The notes under the pieces: generated by a model
The model's input: only the letters and a program-made list of their open reading frames with translations
Told to the model about the DNA's origin: nothing
Database searches by the model: none
Source: Clostridium polynesiense
GTDB taxonomy: Bacteria; Bacillota; Clostridia; Clostridiales; Clostridiaceae
NCBI RefSeq assembly: GCF_000820705.1
Contig: NZ_CCXI01000131.1
Location: forward strand, 1 to 34,260
Direction of reading: 5' to 3'
DNA: 34,260 bases
Position numbers and translations under genes: made by a program
Part shown: piece after piece, positions 15,179 to 23,553 of the stretch
How the letters are laid out: each line of letters opens with the position of its first letter
Position numbering within the stretch: the stretch's first letter is position 1

Positions 15179-15838
15179 TTGAGAATATTAACAAACACTC
15201 TATTAGAAGGTACAATATTAGTTTTGCCTCTTTATTTATTAATCCGTATTATATATTTATTAACCAACAAAAGAAGAAAATCTAATTTACAGGATATAAA
15301 TAGTGGTATAAATAGGATTAATGAGGTTGTTAAACAAGATATCAATTATCCAAGAGAGATACTTTTTGCTTTACTTGTTATTTACCTCTGGGCGGTTTTA
15401 AACATAACCATCTTTCCAATTAATTTTTCAAGAGATTCTATTTTTAGAGAATTAGCCATAAATATTATTCCCTTTAAGGATATTATAGCTGATTTTATAC
15501 AAACCACTGCTTCAAACAACTTTAAAGACCCTTATTTTCCCTTGAAGCTGCTTATAAGGAATCTTGGCGGAAATTTTCTATTGTTGTTTCCTTTAGGAGT
15601 AATCCTTCCCCTGTTGTGGAATAAATTTAGCAAACTAAAAAATACAATTTTAGCTTGTTTCTTAGTATCCCTATCCATAGAATTTCTTCAGGGAATATTA
15701 ACGTTTACCGGACTTATTTTTAGACGAGCTGTAGATGTAGATGATTTGATTCTTAATACTTTAGGCGGAGCTGTTGGATATCTTTTTTATTTATTAATAA
15801 TTAAGATAATGCCCTTGAGAAGAAAGGCTTTACCATAA
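15179..15838 (+). CDS. VanZ-like family membrane protein
   Basis: A 219-residue membrane protein with about five hydrophobic segments. The VanZ-like region is visible in NIIPFKDIIADF, GNFLLLFPLGVILPLLW, SIEFLQGILTFTGLIFRRAVDVDDLILNTLGGAVGYL; the acidic/Arg pattern R-x-VDVDDLILNTLGG is the family hallmark. VanZ of enterococci lowers teicoplanin sensitivity; most homologues are of unknown function. The TTG start at 15179 is preceded by GAAGGA at a rather long 12-nt spacing. No adjacent van genes exist, so no glycopeptide resistance should be read into it. Confidence 0.85.
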   Translation: MRILTNTLLEGTILVLPLYLLIRIIYLLTNKRRKSNLQDINSGINRINEVVKQDINYPREILFALLVIYLWAVLNITIFPINFSRDSIFRELAINIIPFKDIIADFIQTTASNNFKDPYFPLKLLIRNLGGNFLLLFPLGVILPLLWNKFSKLKNTILACFLVSLSIEFLQGILTFTGLIFRRAVDVDDLILNTLGGAVGYLFYLLIIKIMPLRRKALP

Positions 15839-15905
15839 AATGTATCTACCCCTGGGGTGCTTCCTTTTTAAGGAAGCACCCCAGGGGTAGATACATTTTT
15901 TTACA
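15837..15905. repeat. Dispersed palindrome element, complete copy B (30-bp perfect arms)
   Basis: Positions 15837-15866 and 15870-15899 are perfect inverted arms of 30 bp with a TTT loop. The core is CTACCCCTGGGGTGCTTCC and its complement. Twelve nt after the right-arm GGGG comes TTTACA (15900-15905), as in copies at 27224 and 28012. It lies between the convergent vanZ-like and araC genes and could end both transcripts, but the conserved sequence beyond the stem shows a repeat family rather than an ordinary terminator. Confidence 0.9.
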
Positions 15906-15916
15906 TATACTATTTC

Positions 15917-16897
15917 TTACAGATCCATTTCCTCCAGAGCTGTATTCTCGAAGCTCTGCAGCTTATTGTAATACACCCTGGGAGACATTCCAAAACGTTT
16001 TTTGAAGGCTCGTACAAAAGTTGAATAATCTCCGAAACCGCTTTGAGCAGCTACCTGAAACATGGGTAATCCCTGCCTTATCAGAGATTTTGCAAGTATC
16101 AGCCGCTTTTGTATTATAAAACTATATAAAGAGGTGCCTGTTTCCTTTTTAAACTTATGCATAAGATAATATCTGCTCATATAAAACTTAGTGGATAAGG
16201 AATCTATAGACAGCTCTTCGTCCAAGTGGGAATTTATATAATTTATAATGGAGCTTATGTTTTCATCATATTCAATTTCCTTAACCTCTTTACTGCTGTC
16301 GGTATTTAAAAATATACGGTTAAGCTGTATTATAAACTGAATAAAAAGAGAATTTTTAAGTATATCCCCGGCAAAGTCACTGCTGTGCTTTGCTTCCTCT
16401 AAATCCTTCAGCAGAGCTTTTATAGTGTTTACTTTATCTCTGCTCATTCTTATTAAATGATACTCCTCTTCTCTTGCCTTGTTAAAACAGGCCATTAAAT
16501 TACTGAGCTTTGTATTATTTTTTTCAAGAAACTCTGGATAAACCCATAAAACAATCCTCTCGTAAACCTCACTGGAATCTATAGAAGGCTTATGAATTTC
16601 CGTATTGCCCACCAGTAAAATATCCCAGGGCTTTAATACATATGCCTTACCTTCTATATAATAAGTCACCTTTCCTGATATAAAAACCACTATTTTATGA
16701 AAATCATGGTGATGATAATCAAATTCCATGGATTTTTGATCCTTTATATGAAAGAGTTCAAAATCGCTTTTTAAATATCCCCGTTTTCTGCCTTTATTTA
16801 ATTTAATATCTTCCATCCCATAAGATTTATTTTCCGTATCAGTATTGCCTGTTCTACTATTATCCAATCCTGCCATATAAGTATACTTGTTAACCAT
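15917..16897 (-). CDS. AraC-family transcriptional regulator with N-terminal cupin domain
   Basis: A 326-residue regulator. Residues about 50-120 form an AraC-type cupin sensor (FDYHHHDFHKIVVFISGKV, YYIEGKAYVLKPWDILLVGN); H62-H64 could bind a small ligand. Residues about 220-320 form two helix-turn-helix motifs (ISSIINYINSHLDEELSIDSL, MSRYYLMHKFKKETGTSLY, then FGDYSTFVRAFKKRFGMSPRVYY). The ATG at 16897 follows an AGGTGAG site; an in-frame TTG at 16918 lacks one. It is divergent from murE, with candidate operator repeats between them. The effector is unknown. Confidence 0.9.
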   Translation of the reverse strand: MVNKYTYMAGLDNSRTGNTDTENKSYGMEDIKLNKGRKRGYLKSDFELFHIKDQKSMEFDYHHHDFHKIVVFISGKVTYYIEGKAYVLKPWDILLVGNTEIHKPSIDSSEVYERIVLWVYPEFLEKNNTKLSNLMACFNKAREEEYHLIRMSRDKVNTIKALLKDLEEAKHSSDFAGDILKNSLFIQFIIQLNRIFLNTDSSKEVKEIEYDENISSIINYINSHLDEELSIDSLSTKFYMSRYYLMHKFKKETGTSLYSFIIQKRLILAKSLIRQGLPMFQVAAQSGFGDYSTFVRAFKKRFGMSPRVYYNKLQSFENTALEEMDL

Positions 16898-16937
16898 TTT
16901 CTCACCTGTTGTTATCAATTAATTTACTTTCATTACC

Positions 16938-16964
16938 ATTATAGCACTTTTTGCAATATTTCAA
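16938..16964 (-). promoter_or_regulatory. Promoter of the araC-type gene
   Basis: On the minus strand TTGAAA (16964-16959) and TATAAT (16943-16938) are separated by 15 nt. The -35 box overlaps the first GCAATATTT repeat. Confidence 0.45.
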
Positions 16965-16982
16965 GCATTATTAGCAATATTT
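16953..16982. promoter_or_regulatory. Two direct repeats GCAATATTT 21 bp apart: candidate AraC operator
   Basis: GCAATATTT at 16953-16961 and 16974-16982 have a 21-bp period, two helical turns, the usual geometry of AraC-family half-sites. The first overlaps the araC-type gene's -35 box; the second overlaps the -35 position of the murE promoter. Confidence 0.5.
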
Positions 16983-16999
16983 ATAGTAAAAATTATGGG

Positions 17000-17005
17000 T
17001 ATAAT
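17000..17005 (+). promoter_or_regulatory. -10 box of the murE promoter
   Basis: TATAAT lies 21-26 nt upstream of the murE start codon. The hexamer 17 bp upstream (ATATTT, 16977-16982) is a poor -35 and falls in the second direct repeat, which would suit an activator-dependent promoter. Confidence 0.45.
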
Positions 17006-17025
17006 ACTACTAGGAGGGATTAAAG

Positions 17026-18483
17026 ATGAAAATTAAAGAACTTTTAAACAACATACCTTATGAAATAATACAAGGATCCGATGAAAATGAAATTAAAAAT
17101 ATAAGCTGGGATTCCAGACAGGTGGAAAAGCAATCATTATTTATTTGTGTAAAAGGAAAAAATGTTGACAGACACGACTATGCCCTTACAGCAATAGAAA
17201 AAGGCGCTGTGGCTTTAGTTATACAGCATGGGGTTGAGAATATCCCTAAGGATGTCACAATAATAAAGGTTAAGGATTCTCAGGCAGCAATGGCAGTTAT
17301 AGCCAGCCAATTTTATGGTCATCCTTCAAGAAAGTTCAATTTAATAGGTATAACCGGAACTAACGGAAAAACCTCAGTATCCTATTTCATATCAGAAATA
17401 TTGGAAAGCCTAGGAAAGAACGTTGGTATTATAGGGACTATAGAAAATAAAATAGGCAAGCAAAACCTTAACGTGGAAAAGAAAAACCCCACTACTCCTG
17501 ACTCACTGGACCTTCAGTCCTCCTTCAGCGAAATGTTTAAAAACAGTGTTACTGATGTGGTTATGGAGGTAACCTCTATAGGACTTGACCATCACAGAGT
17601 GGATGAAAGTGACTTCGATATCGGAGTATTTACAAATTTAACACAGGATCACTTAGATGAACATGGAACTATGGAAAATTACAGAGATGCAAAGATAAAG
17701 CTCTTTAAAATGTGCAGGCAGGGTCTTATAAATATCGACGACTCCTATGCAGAGGATTTTATCAATGCTGCAACCTGCAGGGTTCTCACTTATGGAATCC
17801 ATAAGGAAGCAGATTACAAGGCTGAAGATATAAGCTACTCCTTAGAGGGAGTTAGTTTTACTCTAAATCATCATGGTGAAAAGAAGGAAATAGACCTTAA
17901 AATCCCTGGAAAGTTCAGCGTTTACAATGCCCTGGCAGCTATTGGCTCCTGTCATGCTCTTGGAATACCTTTAGATGATATTGCAAAAGGTATATCTTCA
18001 ATCCATACAGTACGTGGAAGGTTTGAAACCGTACCTAACTCTAAAGGATACATGGTAGTGGTGGATTATGCCCATACTCCTGACGGATTAGAAAATATAT
18101 TAAGCTCAGTAAAAGCATTAACGGATAAAAAAGTGATATCAGTATTCGGTGCCGGCGGAGACAGAGATAAAACAAAAAGACCTATTATGGGTGAAATTGC
18201 AGGGAGACTGTCTCACCACTGCGTTATAACCTCAGACAACCCAAGAACAGAGGATCCTGAAGGCATACTTAAAGATATCGAAGCAGGAATAAAAAAGACA
18301 GATTGTCCTTACGAATTGGTAGTGGACAGAAAAGAAGCTATATATTCAGCATTAAAAACAGCAGAACCGGGAGATATAGTAGTAATTGCCGGTAAAGGAC
18401 ATGAAACCTATCAGATATTTAAAGATAAAACCATACACTTTGATGATGTAGAGGTTGCAAAAGAATTCTTAGAAAACAACTAA
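17026..18483 (+). CDS. murE: UDP-N-acetylmuramoyl-tripeptide synthetase, meso-DAP-adding type
   Basis: A 485-residue Mur ligase, normal length. It adds the third amino acid to UDP-MurNAc-L-Ala-D-Glu in the cytoplasm. The N-terminal UDP-substrate domain covers residues 1-105; the ATP-binding loop G111-T-N-G-K-T-S is followed by the central domain (NPTTPDSLDLQ, EVTSIGLDHHR, NLTQDHLDEHGTMENY); the C-terminal domain has VDYAHTPDGLENIL, FGAGGDRDKTKRP and SDNPRTEDP. The DNPR sequence near residue 405 is the signature for meso-diaminopimelate specificity (lysine-adding enzymes differ here). The ribosome binding site is TAGGAGGG. It stands apart from other mur genes. A second murE-like gene elsewhere cannot be excluded. 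Confidence 0.95.
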   Translation: MKIKELLNNIPYEIIQGSDENEIKNISWDSRQVEKQSLFICVKGKNVDRHDYALTAIEKGAVALVIQHGVENIPKDVTIIKVKDSQAAMAVIASQFYGHPSRKFNLIGITGTNGKTSVSYFISEILESLGKNVGIIGTIENKIGKQNLNVEKKNPTTPDSLDLQSSFSEMFKNSVTDVVMEVTSIGLDHHRVDESDFDIGVFTNLTQDHLDEHGTMENYRDAKIKLFKMCRQGLINIDDSYAEDFINAATCRVLTYGIHKEADYKAEDISYSLEGVSFTLNHHGEKKEIDLKIPGKFSVYNALAAIGSCHALGIPLDDIAKGISSIHTVRGRFETVPNSKGYMVVVDYAHTPDGLENILSSVKALTDKKVISVFGAGGDRDKTKRPIMGEIAGRLSHHCVITSDNPRTEDPEGILKDIEAGIKKTDCPYELVVDRKEAIYSALKTAEPGDIVVIAGKGHETYQIFKDKTIHFDDVEVAKEFLENN

Positions 18484-18671
18484 TATCTGGTAATCATCAG
18501 TAACAAACAAAATCCATTAAATTATAATTAACAGAAAATAATTTATATATGGTAATGAATACACAATATATTTAAATTCAAAAATTTATTTTATTACCCT
18601 TTTTATATATTTACTATGTAGAAAGGCATTAATTAGATATAAAAATGGTAAGTATAAAGGAGGATAATTTT

Positions 18672-19967
18672 ATGAGATCATTTTTAAAATCCTATAAATC
18701 TTCCCTGATTTTATTAGCTTCAATTCTAATAGGCGGCATAATTGGAATGATTTTAGGTCCTAAGGCAGCAGTAGTTGAACCTCTGGGTACACTTTTTATA
18801 AATTTAATGTTTATGATTATAGTTCCTCTGGTATTTTTCAGCGTAAGTTCAGCCATAGCTAATATGAGCGGAATGAAGAGACTTGGAAAGATAATGGGGA
18901 GCACCTTTTTAATATTCACCCTTACTGCCATAACCGCAGCAGTAATCGGGATCATAGGAGCACTTTTGGTTAATCCTACTAAAGGATTGGATGTCTCTGC
19001 CTTCAGTACACTTATGGCCCAGGCCGGGGAGGAAGCTCCTAAAGCTGAGCAGGTAACCTTTTTAGGCCAGCTTGTAAAAACCTTCACAGTTTCCGATTTT
19101 TCAATGCTGTTTTCAAAAAACAATATGCTTCAGCTTATAGTATTTTCGATACTTCTTGGTATATCTACTGCCCTGGTGGGAGAAAAGGGAAAACCTTTGG
19201 CTAAGCTCCTATCCTCAGGGTCTGCAGTAATGATGAAAATAGTTGAAATAATCATGTACTATGCTCCTATAGGACTGAGCGCTTACTTTGCCTCTGTAAT
19301 AGGTCAGCTAGGTACTCAAATACTTCAAGGTTATCTAAGAGTATTTATGCTTTACTTAGGTTTAAGCGTAATATACTATTTCGGATTCTTTACATTGTAT
19401 GCTTTTATAGCCGGAGGAAAGGATGGAATTTTCAGCTTCTGGAGAAATTCTGTAGCTCCTTCCGTAACCGCTTTAGCCACATGCTCCAGCGCTGCCTGTA
19501 TTCCTGTAAATCTTGAATACAGCAAAAGAATGGGAGTACCGGACGATATAGCTGAAACAGTAATCCCCTTAGGAGCCAACACTCACAAAGATGGCTCGGT
19601 ATTTGGAGGAGTTATGAAGATAGTATTCATATTCGGTATTTTCGGAAGAAGTATGTCCGATCCAGGAACATTGCTGGGAATCTTAGCGGTATCCTTCTTA
19701 GTAGGTGCAGTTATGGGTGCCATACCAAACGGAGGAATGATAGGTGAAATGCTCATACTCAGCGTTTACGGCTTTCCACCAGCAGTTCTTCCAATCATAG
19801 CAGTAATAAGTACCATTATAGATGCACCGGCAACCTTATTAAACTCTACAGGTAATACCGTATGCTCCATGATGGTAACCAGACTTGTTGAAGGTAGACT
19901 GGTCGGTGCCAGGCACCTGACAAGTGACAAATGGAAGGCAATGAAAGCAAAAAAAAGCGAAGCATAA
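18672..19967 (+). CDS. Dicarboxylate/amino acid:cation symporter (DAACS/SDF family)
   Basis: A 431-residue membrane transporter with about eight hydrophobic segments plus two hairpins. It has the family features: GPKAAVVEPLGTLFINLMFMIIVPLVFFS near the N-terminus, the Ser-rich hairpin TALATCSSAACIPVN (about residue 270) and a C-terminal segment PATLLNSTGNTVCSMMVTR. Where glutamate and aspartate carriers have NMDGT, this protein has NTHKDGS, so the Na+ and substrate site differs and the substrate should not be assumed to be glutamate. The ATG at 18672 follows AAAGGAGG; a start at 18645 would add 9 residues. A clear terminator follows. Confidence 0.88.
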   Translation: MRSFLKSYKSSLILLASILIGGIIGMILGPKAAVVEPLGTLFINLMFMIIVPLVFFSVSSAIANMSGMKRLGKIMGSTFLIFTLTAITAAVIGIIGALLVNPTKGLDVSAFSTLMAQAGEEAPKAEQVTFLGQLVKTFTVSDFSMLFSKNNMLQLIVFSILLGISTALVGEKGKPLAKLLSSGSAVMMKIVEIIMYYAPIGLSAYFASVIGQLGTQILQGYLRVFMLYLGLSVIYYFGFFTLYAFIAGGKDGIFSFWRNSVAPSVTALATCSSAACIPVNLEYSKRMGVPDDIAETVIPLGANTHKDGSVFGGVMKIVFIFGIFGRSMSDPGTLLGILAVSFLVGAVMGAIPNGGMIGEMLILSVYGFPPAVLPIIAVISTIIDAPATLLNSTGNTVCSMMVTRLVEGRLVGARHLTSDKWKAMKAKKSEA

Positions 19968-19970
19968 AGA

Positions 19971-20009
19971 AAAGCCTTGATTATCATTAATTATGTTAAT
20001 CAAGGCTTT
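19971..20009. terminator. Terminator after the symporter gene
   Basis: AAAGCCTTGATTA (19971-19983) and TAATCAAGGCTTT (19997-20009) are perfect 13-bp arms followed by TTTTATATT. Confidence 0.87.
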
Positions 20010-20056
20010 TTTATATTAGTTTAACTCTAAATATTTAAATAATGCTTCAATTTGTA

Positions 20057-20085
20057 TTGTTAATTGCTTTTCGAAGTGCTAAAAT
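20057..20085 (+). promoter_or_regulatory. Promoter of the tRNA-Gly gene
   Basis: TTGTTA (20057-20062), 17-nt spacer, TAAAAT (20080-20085), about 24 nt upstream of the mature tRNA 5' end. Confidence 0.6.
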
Positions 20086-20108
20086 TAAATTGTTAGCAAA
20101 TTATATTT

Positions 20109-20182
20109 GCAGGTATGATTCAACGGCAGAATGCTGCCTTCCCAAGGCAGACGTGAGGGTTCGACTCCCTTTACCTGCTCCA
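20109..20182 (+). tRNA. tRNA-Gly (anticodon CCC)
   Basis: A 74-nt cloverleaf with encoded CCA. The acceptor stem is GCAGGTA/TACCTGC with T as discriminator. The D-arm is ATTC-AACGGCA-GAAT, the anticodon arm CTGCC-TTCCCAA-GGCAG with anticodon CCC (reads GGG), and the T-arm GAGGG-TTCGACT-CCCTT. It is a single tRNA gene with its own promoter and terminator, decoding a rare codon in AT-rich genomes. Confidence 0.95.
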
Positions 20183-20205
20183 TAACATTAAATCAAAACA
20201 GAGAT

Positions 20206-20237
20206 ACACTCTGCTTTTTTAAAGGAAAGCAGAGTGT
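20206..20237 (+). terminator. Terminator of the tRNA-Gly gene
   Basis: ACACTCTGCTTT (20206-20217) and AAAGCAGAGTGT (20226-20237) form perfect 12-bp arms followed by TTTTCTATTTT. Confidence 0.85.
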
Positions 20238-20539
20238 TTTCTATTTTCCATAAAAATCACTAAAAATACTAATAACATTTTAATTAGCAAAGATGTATAT
20301 GCTTCCTGTGATTTTTATTTCTCAAATCCTGCCCCTTATCTTCCCCTAGGTAATCATGCAAATTCCCCCTTTACTATTTTTAAGCTTAACTGTAAAATTA
20401 TTGTAATAATAACGACCATAAATTTCATTTTTTATTATGTTTACAAAAATCACTTGCATAGAAACTCTCATTATGGTGCATCAAACGAGAGGATTATCAA
20501 AAAACCTTACCGTATACTTTAATTATAGGAGATGGTTGG
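20238..20539. other. Intergenic region upstream of the AraC/GyrI-like regulator
   Basis: No coding frame with a ribosome binding site is seen. A weak inverted pair CTCTC (20465-20469) / GAGAG (20487-20491) lies about 50 nt upstream of the regulator gene and could be part of its control region. No convincing -35/-10 pair was found. Confidence 0.4.
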
Positions 20540-21397
20540 ATGGAATGGATAAACTGCTTGAATAAAGCAATACAGTACATCGAGGAGCACCTTATAGATG
20601 AAATAGAAATAGAAAAAGCTGCACAGATAGCTTTATGCTCAACCTTTCATTTTCAAAGGATGTTTTCTTATATGGCTGATGTAACTTTATCGGAATATAT
20701 TCGCCGGCGTCGAATGACAAAGGCTGCATCAGATCTTCAGAAGAAAACCAATAAAGTCCTGGATATAGCCTTAAAATACGGTTATGAATCCCCTACTGCT
20801 TTTAACAGGGCATTCCAAAGCATTCATGGGATAACACCTTCTGCTGCAAGGAAAAGCGGTGCAGTTTTGAAATCCTATCCTCCTATCAGCTTCACAATAT
20901 CAATTAAAGGAGATACGGAAATGAATTATAAAATTGAAAAGAAAAATTCCTTTAGAATTGTAGGGGTAAAAGAACATTACACCGAAGGAATAGACCAATC
21001 CTTTGCTAAGGTTCCAATGTTTTGGCACAAAGCAGGTCAGAGCGGCTTAATCCCATCTTTATGTTCTCTTATGGATAAAGAGCCCTTTGGAGTTCTAGGG
21101 GTATGTACCTCAGCTTCAAACAAAGACTTTGACTACTATATTGCAGCAGCAACAGATAAACCTTCTCCCTCTCAAATGGAGGAATTTATTATTCCTGAAA
21201 CTAATTGGGCAATCTTTGAGTGCATAGGTGCAATGCCTCAAGCAATTCAAAAACTTCAAAAGAGAATTATAACAGAATGGCTTCCAACCTCAGGATACGA
21301 GTATGCTAATGCACCTGATATTGAGGTGTATTTTGATGGTGACCAGAGTTCAGAAGACTATAAATGCGAGGTTTGGCTTCCTATAATTAAAAAGTAA
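20540..21397 (+). CDS. AraC-family regulator with C-terminal GyrI-like effector-binding domain
   Basis: A 285-residue protein. Residues 1-110 hold the AraC DNA-binding domain with two helix-turn-helix motifs (YIEEHLIDEIEIEKAAQIALCSTFHFQRMFSY and VLDIALKYGYESPTAFNRAFQSIHGITPSAARKS), placed at the N-terminus as in SoxS/Rob-type proteins. Residues about 130-285 form a GyrI-like (Rob C-terminal type) ligand-binding domain (MNYKIEKKNSFRIVGVKEHY, FGVLGVCTSA, WAIFECIG, IEVYFDGDQ and the final CEVWLPI). Such fusions respond to hydrophobic drugs or metabolites and usually activate efflux or detoxification genes. The next gene, on the opposite strand, encodes a free-standing domain of the same fold. 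Confidence 0.9.
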   Translation: MEWINCLNKAIQYIEEHLIDEIEIEKAAQIALCSTFHFQRMFSYMADVTLSEYIRRRRMTKAASDLQKKTNKVLDIALKYGYESPTAFNRAFQSIHGITPSAARKSGAVLKSYPPISFTISIKGDTEMNYKIEKKNSFRIVGVKEHYTEGIDQSFAKVPMFWHKAGQSGLIPSLCSLMDKEPFGVLGVCTSASNKDFDYYIAAATDKPSPSQMEEFIIPETNWAIFECIGAMPQAIQKLQKRIITEWLPTSGYEYANAPDIEVYFDGDQSSEDYKCEVWLPIIKK

Positions 21398-21476
21398 ATT
21401 TAAATCCGGCTTTTAAATATTATGTTCTTAACTATTGTTTTCACAAGATTAAAGCACAATAGAAATTTCCCAAAGA

Positions 21477-21521
21477 AAAAACTCCCATAGCACTTGTATA
21501 AACTGTGCTATGGGAGTTTTT
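21477..21521. terminator. Bidirectional terminator
   Basis: AAAAACTCCCATAGCAC (21477-21493) and GTGCTATGGGAGTTTTT (21505-21521) are perfect 17-bp arms between convergent genes. Confidence 0.88.
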
Positions 21522-21580
21522 ATAAAGGATCTATCTTTAAGCAGTTATTCTGTATAAGTATTAATTAGCATATTTGTATA

Positions 21581-22018
21581 CTAATCCAGAATCCTTACAT
21601 ATAAATCATGCTTAACCTCCAGGCCATTTTCTTCATAACCATAGTCTATTTTAAATTCGTCAGTATTATAACCTCTTGCATCAGCCCAATTATATATCTC
21701 TTCGAAGGCTCCAGGTATTTCTGTTAAATCTCCCTTATGCACCGAATAGAGATATCTATCAGAGCCTATTTCCATATAGGTCATATCATGAGGAATATCT
21801 TCAAACCTTTCTACCTCTGCACAAATCAGCTGTGTGTAAACGCCGCTATCCTCCTGAAGACAAATATCCATATATGAATTACCTACTTTATGTTTAATTT
21901 CGTTAGCTTTATTAAAAAACCACTGCCAAGTCTTATCCATCTCTTGAGAAAGAGTCTGCCAATCTCCCTCAACCTTTATTCCTACAACCTTGAAGCCCTT
22001 TTTTTCTACTATTTCCAT
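21581..22018 (-). CDS. Free-standing GyrI-like (effector-binding) domain protein
   Basis: A 145-residue cytoplasmic protein made of one GyrI-like domain: MEIVEKKGFKVVGIKVEGDW at the start, a helix WQWFFNKANEI, a central DICLQ and AEVERFEDIPHDMTYMEIGSDRYLYSVHKGDL, and the final DLYVRILD. There is no DNA-binding part. Known single-domain members bind small amphipathic molecules or, in E. coli SbmC/GyrI, protect DNA gyrase; which applies here is open. The ATG follows AGGAGGTATTATA. It converges with the AraC-GyrI fusion gene, so the two related sensors are neighbours. Confidence 0.8.
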   Translation of the reverse strand: MEIVEKKGFKVVGIKVEGDWQTLSQEMDKTWQWFFNKANEIKHKVGNSYMDICLQEDSGVYTQLICAEVERFEDIPHDMTYMEIGSDRYLYSVHKGDLTEIPGAFEEIYNWADARGYNTDEFKIDYGYEENGLEVKHDLYVRILD

Positions 22019-22228
22019 TATAATACCTCCTGGTATATTAAGATTATTTGAAGCATTATCTTAAAGTTTTCTTTAACGCCTCCTCATCATACCACTGGAA
22101 AAGCTAGACTTACTTCATTTGTAAAATATGGTATATTGTACAGTTATTATATAACACTGCTTTACTCCATTCAATGAACTAAATTTAAATCTTTTTTAAA
22201 ATAATATGAACGGATTTAATATAAAACT

Positions 22229-23551
22229 CTATTTAAAATAAATATTATAAATATTATTTAAGTCCATAAATATATATTCATCAGGATTATTAAAGAACGC
22301 CTTATATTTTCCTTCCTTTGATTTACTATATACCAATTGGTAGATTCTCTTTTCAGGATTACCCTCGATTTCCTCCAGACTATCTTTAGAAAGATGGGCT
22401 ATTTTGTTTTCCTCCTGATTATCTTTAAAATTAAGATGTGAAGCCAATAAAGCTGGATACTTTCCTTCTAATTCTGCCTTAACTATAAACTTATCCTCTT
22501 CCTCCTTTATTTCACTAATGTAAAAGCTTCCATAGTTTCCGGAGTATATTTTCAGGGTATTCAGTTCTTTTAATTCAAACTCCTTTTCTTTAGCGGTTTC
22601 AGTCATATGACTATATCCATAAGCAAGCTTAAGTAACTTTGGTTTTTCTATATTATCAAGCTTAATAGTAAATTGCATAGGCTTATTATCTTCTTTAGAA
22701 GCACTCATACGGGATTCCAGCTTATATCCCCTTTCATCCATAACCCAAATTTGATGTATAAATCCTTCTTTTAAATTATTCTGATGATTATTTTTCTTAT
22801 CTTCTATGCTTCCAGTAATCACAGTTTGAAGTGGAGAATAGGTAGCCTTTTCAATATTTACTTTGTAGTTGCCGCTATTTATAGATTCATCTACATTCAC
22901 TACAGCGCTGATTTCCTCAATTTTACTTTTATTAGCTTCGCCCTTTAGATTCCAGCTTCCATTAATTCCTGCAGTTTTAGATATACTCCATGAAAAGTTA
23001 AAATTCTCCGGCAGGGAGTCATGGGGAATTATGGTTATATAGTACTTAGAATTATCCCCTTGGGATACAGAATAATCTTCAGCTGGCTGAACTTTATATT
23101 CCTTTCCTTCTATAAAAAGCTTGGAATTATTTATTTCTAATTTATCTAAAGGTACCTTGTCTGATTTAATTTCATAAGAAAATCTAATTCCATAATTGTC
23201 TGCAGCTACTTCTTCTAATGTTATTTCAATACCTTTGTCCATAGTTGATGTTTGAACCTTTGTGGAATATTCGTCCATTTTCCCAGGCACAATTCCTCTA
23301 TCTTGAAAGTACTTAAACACAGAGCCTAAAACAGGAAGTTCACCTGCATATGTAGGAAAAGATAATCCCATAATAATAAAAAGTCCAAAGGCAAGAGAAG
23401 CTGCTAGAATCGGTGTTCTTTTTTTATAATGAATTTTATCCTTAGAGGGAAGCTCTCCTAACACCTCTTCTATCTTATTATTTAAAGAAGCGGGCGCTCT
23501 ATCCTTACTTAATTTAGATTTAATAAAATCATCTATATGCTTATCCTTCAT
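22229..23551 (-). CDS. DUF4179-type transmembrane anti-sigma factor
   Basis: A 440-residue protein. Residues 1-45 are cytoplasmic and begin DKHIDDFIKSKLSKDRAPASLNNKI, the part that would hold the sigma factor. A membrane segment lies at about 47-68 (PILAASLAFGLFIIMGLSF). The extracellular part begins with the DUF4179 pattern (PVLGSVFKYFQDRG, GIEITLEEVAADNYGIRFSYEI) and continues with beta-rich repeats to the C-terminus. It starts 2 nt after the sigma gene's stop, the standard arrangement for sigma/anti-sigma pairs. It probably senses an envelope signal; the signal is unknown. The full-length extracellular part is intact. Confidence 0.88.
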   Translation of the reverse strand: MKDKHIDDFIKSKLSKDRAPASLNNKIEEVLGELPSKDKIHYKKRTPILAASLAFGLFIIMGLSFPTYAGELPVLGSVFKYFQDRGIVPGKMDEYSTKVQTSTMDKGIEITLEEVAADNYGIRFSYEIKSDKVPLDKLEINNSKLFIEGKEYKVQPAEDYSVSQGDNSKYYITIIPHDSLPENFNFSWSISKTAGINGSWNLKGEANKSKIEEISAVVNVDESINSGNYKVNIEKATYSPLQTVITGSIEDKKNNHQNNLKEGFIHQIWVMDERGYKLESRMSASKEDNKPMQFTIKLDNIEKPKLLKLAYGYSHMTETAKEKEFELKELNTLKIYSGNYGSFYISEIKEEEDKFIVKAELEGKYPALLASHLNFKDNQEENKIAHLSKDSLEEIEGNPEKRIYQLVYSKSKEGKYKAFFNNPDEYIFMDLNNIYNIYFK

Positions 23552-23553
23552 TA

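Noticed and set aside
15179-15838. Glycopeptide resistance through VanZ
   Set aside because: Only a VanZ-like domain is present; there are no vanHAX or vanRS genes nearby, and the family is widespread without resistance function.
18692-19123. Minus-strand open frame of 143 codons inside the symporter gene
   Set aside because: Antisense to a well-supported membrane transporter; no start signal and no recognisable domain.
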